A stretch of 6,658 nt of DNA. Source: Planctomycetaceae bacterium (lineage in GTDB: Bacteria > Planctomycetota > Phycisphaerae > SM23-33). Shown here piece by piece: positions 5,545 to 6,658 of this stretch. A program made the translations under genes and the position numbers. The stretch lies in assembly GCA_021371965.1 (NCBI GenBank), contig JAJFVE010000104.1:1-6658 (forward strand). Reading direction: 5' to 3'. The first letter of the stretch is position 1. Every line of letters begins with the position of its first letter. The notes under the pieces are model-generated. The model saw nothing but the letters and a program-made list of their open reading frames with translations, was not told where the DNA came from and made no database searches.

Positions 5545-6658
5545 ATGGCCAAGACGAACTCACGCGAACGAGCTTGCGGCATGTCGATGTACCAGCCGGC
5601 GACCGATTGGCGCGACGGCTGTCCTGTCGGCAACGGTCGAATCGGGGCGACGTTGTATGGGAACATTGTTCACGACGTCGTGATGCTCAATCACGAGGCG
5701 CTGTGGGTGCCGCTGCCCAAGCCGGTTCTGCCGGACGTCTCGGGCAAGCTGCCCGACCTGCGGGCGCTGTTGGCGGCGGGGCGGTACAAAGAGGCGGAGG
5801 GCTTTCTCGAAAGATCGCTTCGCGAAGCGGGCTATCCGATGGAGCGCCCGGGCTGCTATCAGCCGGCATTCGACCTGTGCATGCATACGCAGACGGGCGG
5901 GCCCTTCAGCGATTACCGCCGCGGCGTAGACTTTCGCAGCGGGGTGGCGGCTGTGGAGTGGACCGACGCCGGGGTGGACTATCGCCGCGAGGTCTTCGTC
6001 TGCCGCGGGCAGGACGTTGTCGCCCTGCGCATCAGCGCCTCGCGCCGCGGGCGGTTGACGGTGCGATTCGCCCTGGCGCCGCACGATGCGGCCGCGATCC
6101 CCAAGGCCGACGCGGCTGCCGGATGCGATCCGAATCTCACGTTCGACTCGCGTGAAACCAGCGACACGTTATCGATTATCGGCGCGTACAGCGACGGCTC
6201 GAAGTTCGGCGGCCTGGCGCGCATCTTCGCCGCCGGCGGGCAGAGTGTCTCAACCGGCCAAGGCGTGCAGGTGACAGGGGCCGACAGCATCGTCGTGCTG
6301 CTCAAGCTGTTCGTGTGGGAAGAGCCTGCGTCGGCGCTGGCTCGACTTGCGAAAGAGATTGCAGCGCTGGCGGGGAAATATGGCACCCTGCGGCGCAAGC
6401 ACGTGGCGGCCCATGGCGAACTGTTCAACCGCATGCAACTTGACCTCGGCGGCGGCGACAGCGACGCCATGAACGAGCGGTTGTTGATCGACGCGTACAA
6501 CGGCGCTGTGCCGACGACGCTGATCCAGCGGATGTTCGATTACGGGCGGCACCTGCTGGTGTCCAGCTCGGCGGGGGGCGCCTGGCCGGCGAACCTGCAG
6601 GGAATCTGGAACGGGTTCTATCAGCCGCCGTGGCGCAGCGATTATCACAACGACGAAA
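5545..6658 (+). CDS. GH95 family glycoside hydrolase (alpha-L-fucosidase type), N-terminal part
   Basis: The frame is open from 5545 to the window end: 371 residues of a protein that in this family is usually 700-800 residues. Residues 16-34 (YQPATDWRDGCPVGNGRIG) are the GH95 start signature, followed by LNHEALW (58-64). Residues to about 260 form the N-terminal beta-sandwich. A helical linker (AHGELFNRM, near 300) leads into the catalytic barrel, where NLQGIWN (350-356) and PPW (361-363) are hallmark motifs. GH95 enzymes hydrolyse terminal alpha-L-fucose, some alpha-L-galactose, with inversion. The catalytic Asn pair, acid and Asp normally come after this point, so activity cannot be judged. 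No signal peptide is visible in residues 1-30, suggesting a cytoplasmic enzyme or a missed export route. It probably degrades imported fucosylated oligosaccharides. The family call is strong, the linkage specificity open. Confidence 0.9.
   Translation, partial: MAKTNSRERACGMSMYQPATDWRDGCPVGNGRIGATLYGNIVHDVVMLNHEALWVPLPKPVLPDVSGKLPDLRALLAAGRYKEAEGFLERSLREAGYPMERPGCYQPAFDLCMHTQTGGPFSDYRRGVDFRSGVAAVEWTDAGVDYRREVFVCRGQDVVALRISASRRGRLTVRFALAPHDAAAIPKADAAAGCDPNLTFDSRETSDTLSIIGAYSDGSKFGGLARIFAAGGQSVSTGQGVQVTGADSIVVLLKLFVWEEPASALARLAKEIAALAGKYGTLRRKHVAAHGELFNRMQLDLGGGDSDAMNERLLIDAYNGAVPTTLIQRMFDYGRHLLVSSSAGGAWPANLQGIWNGFYQPPWRSDYHNDE

Noticed and set aside
5409..6155. Plus-strand 248-codon frame overlapping the GH95 start
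   Set aside because: It is out of frame with the GH95 gene and its Arg/Gly-rich translation shows no domain; the GH95 frame has family motifs and an AGGAG site.

Overview
The window looks like chromosomal DNA from a planctomycete or a related PVC-group bacterium, probably from an environmental lineage. This rests on high-GC genes with strong Shine-Dalgarno sites, many orphan genes with long hairpin-rich spacers, a long ATTCGT-type palindromic repeat, an Hsp70-family protein of non-standard architecture, a B12-type radical SAM protein and a GH95 glycosidase. The phylum call is an inference from style; there is no rRNA or marker gene here.

Layout. Positions 1-47 (minus strand) hold the first 15 codons of a probable IS110-family transposase with a strong ribosome binding site. 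The roughly 140-bp region upstream of it is full of stem-loops, as expected for the non-coding end of such an element, where IS110 group members encode a bridge RNA. Positions 268-651 (+) encode a small, exported, lysine-rich protein with a Spy/CpxP-like LTxxQ repeat, closed by a clear intrinsic terminator (674-717). A 128-bp imperfect palindrome built from 9-nt ATTCGT units fills the gap to the next gene. Positions 894-2285 (-) encode a B12-binding-type radical SAM protein. After a hairpin-bearing spacer, 2549-4357 (-) encode a lid-less Hsp70-family ATPase with an unusual insertion between its ATPase and substrate-binding parts. Its likely sigma70-type promoter is just upstream. The 363-bp divergent spacer 4358-4720 holds three consecutive perfect hairpins with a shared GCCTC/GAGGC core (REP-like) and a fourth hairpin. 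Positions 4721-5467 (+) encode an unrecognised three-helix membrane protein of clearly lower GC. From 5545 to the window end (+) runs the N-terminal 371 residues of a GH95-type alpha-L-fucosidase, open at the right edge.

How the genes relate. I see no convincing multi-gene pathway. The radical SAM and Hsp70 genes share a strand but are 263 bp apart with hairpins between them; the membrane protein and GH95 genes share a strand with a 77-bp gap and different base composition. The window reads as several independent transcription units separated by repeat-type hairpins and bordered by a mobile element. The signals most worth following are the candidate IS110 bridge-RNA region, the triple-hairpin block, and the rebuilt Hsp70.
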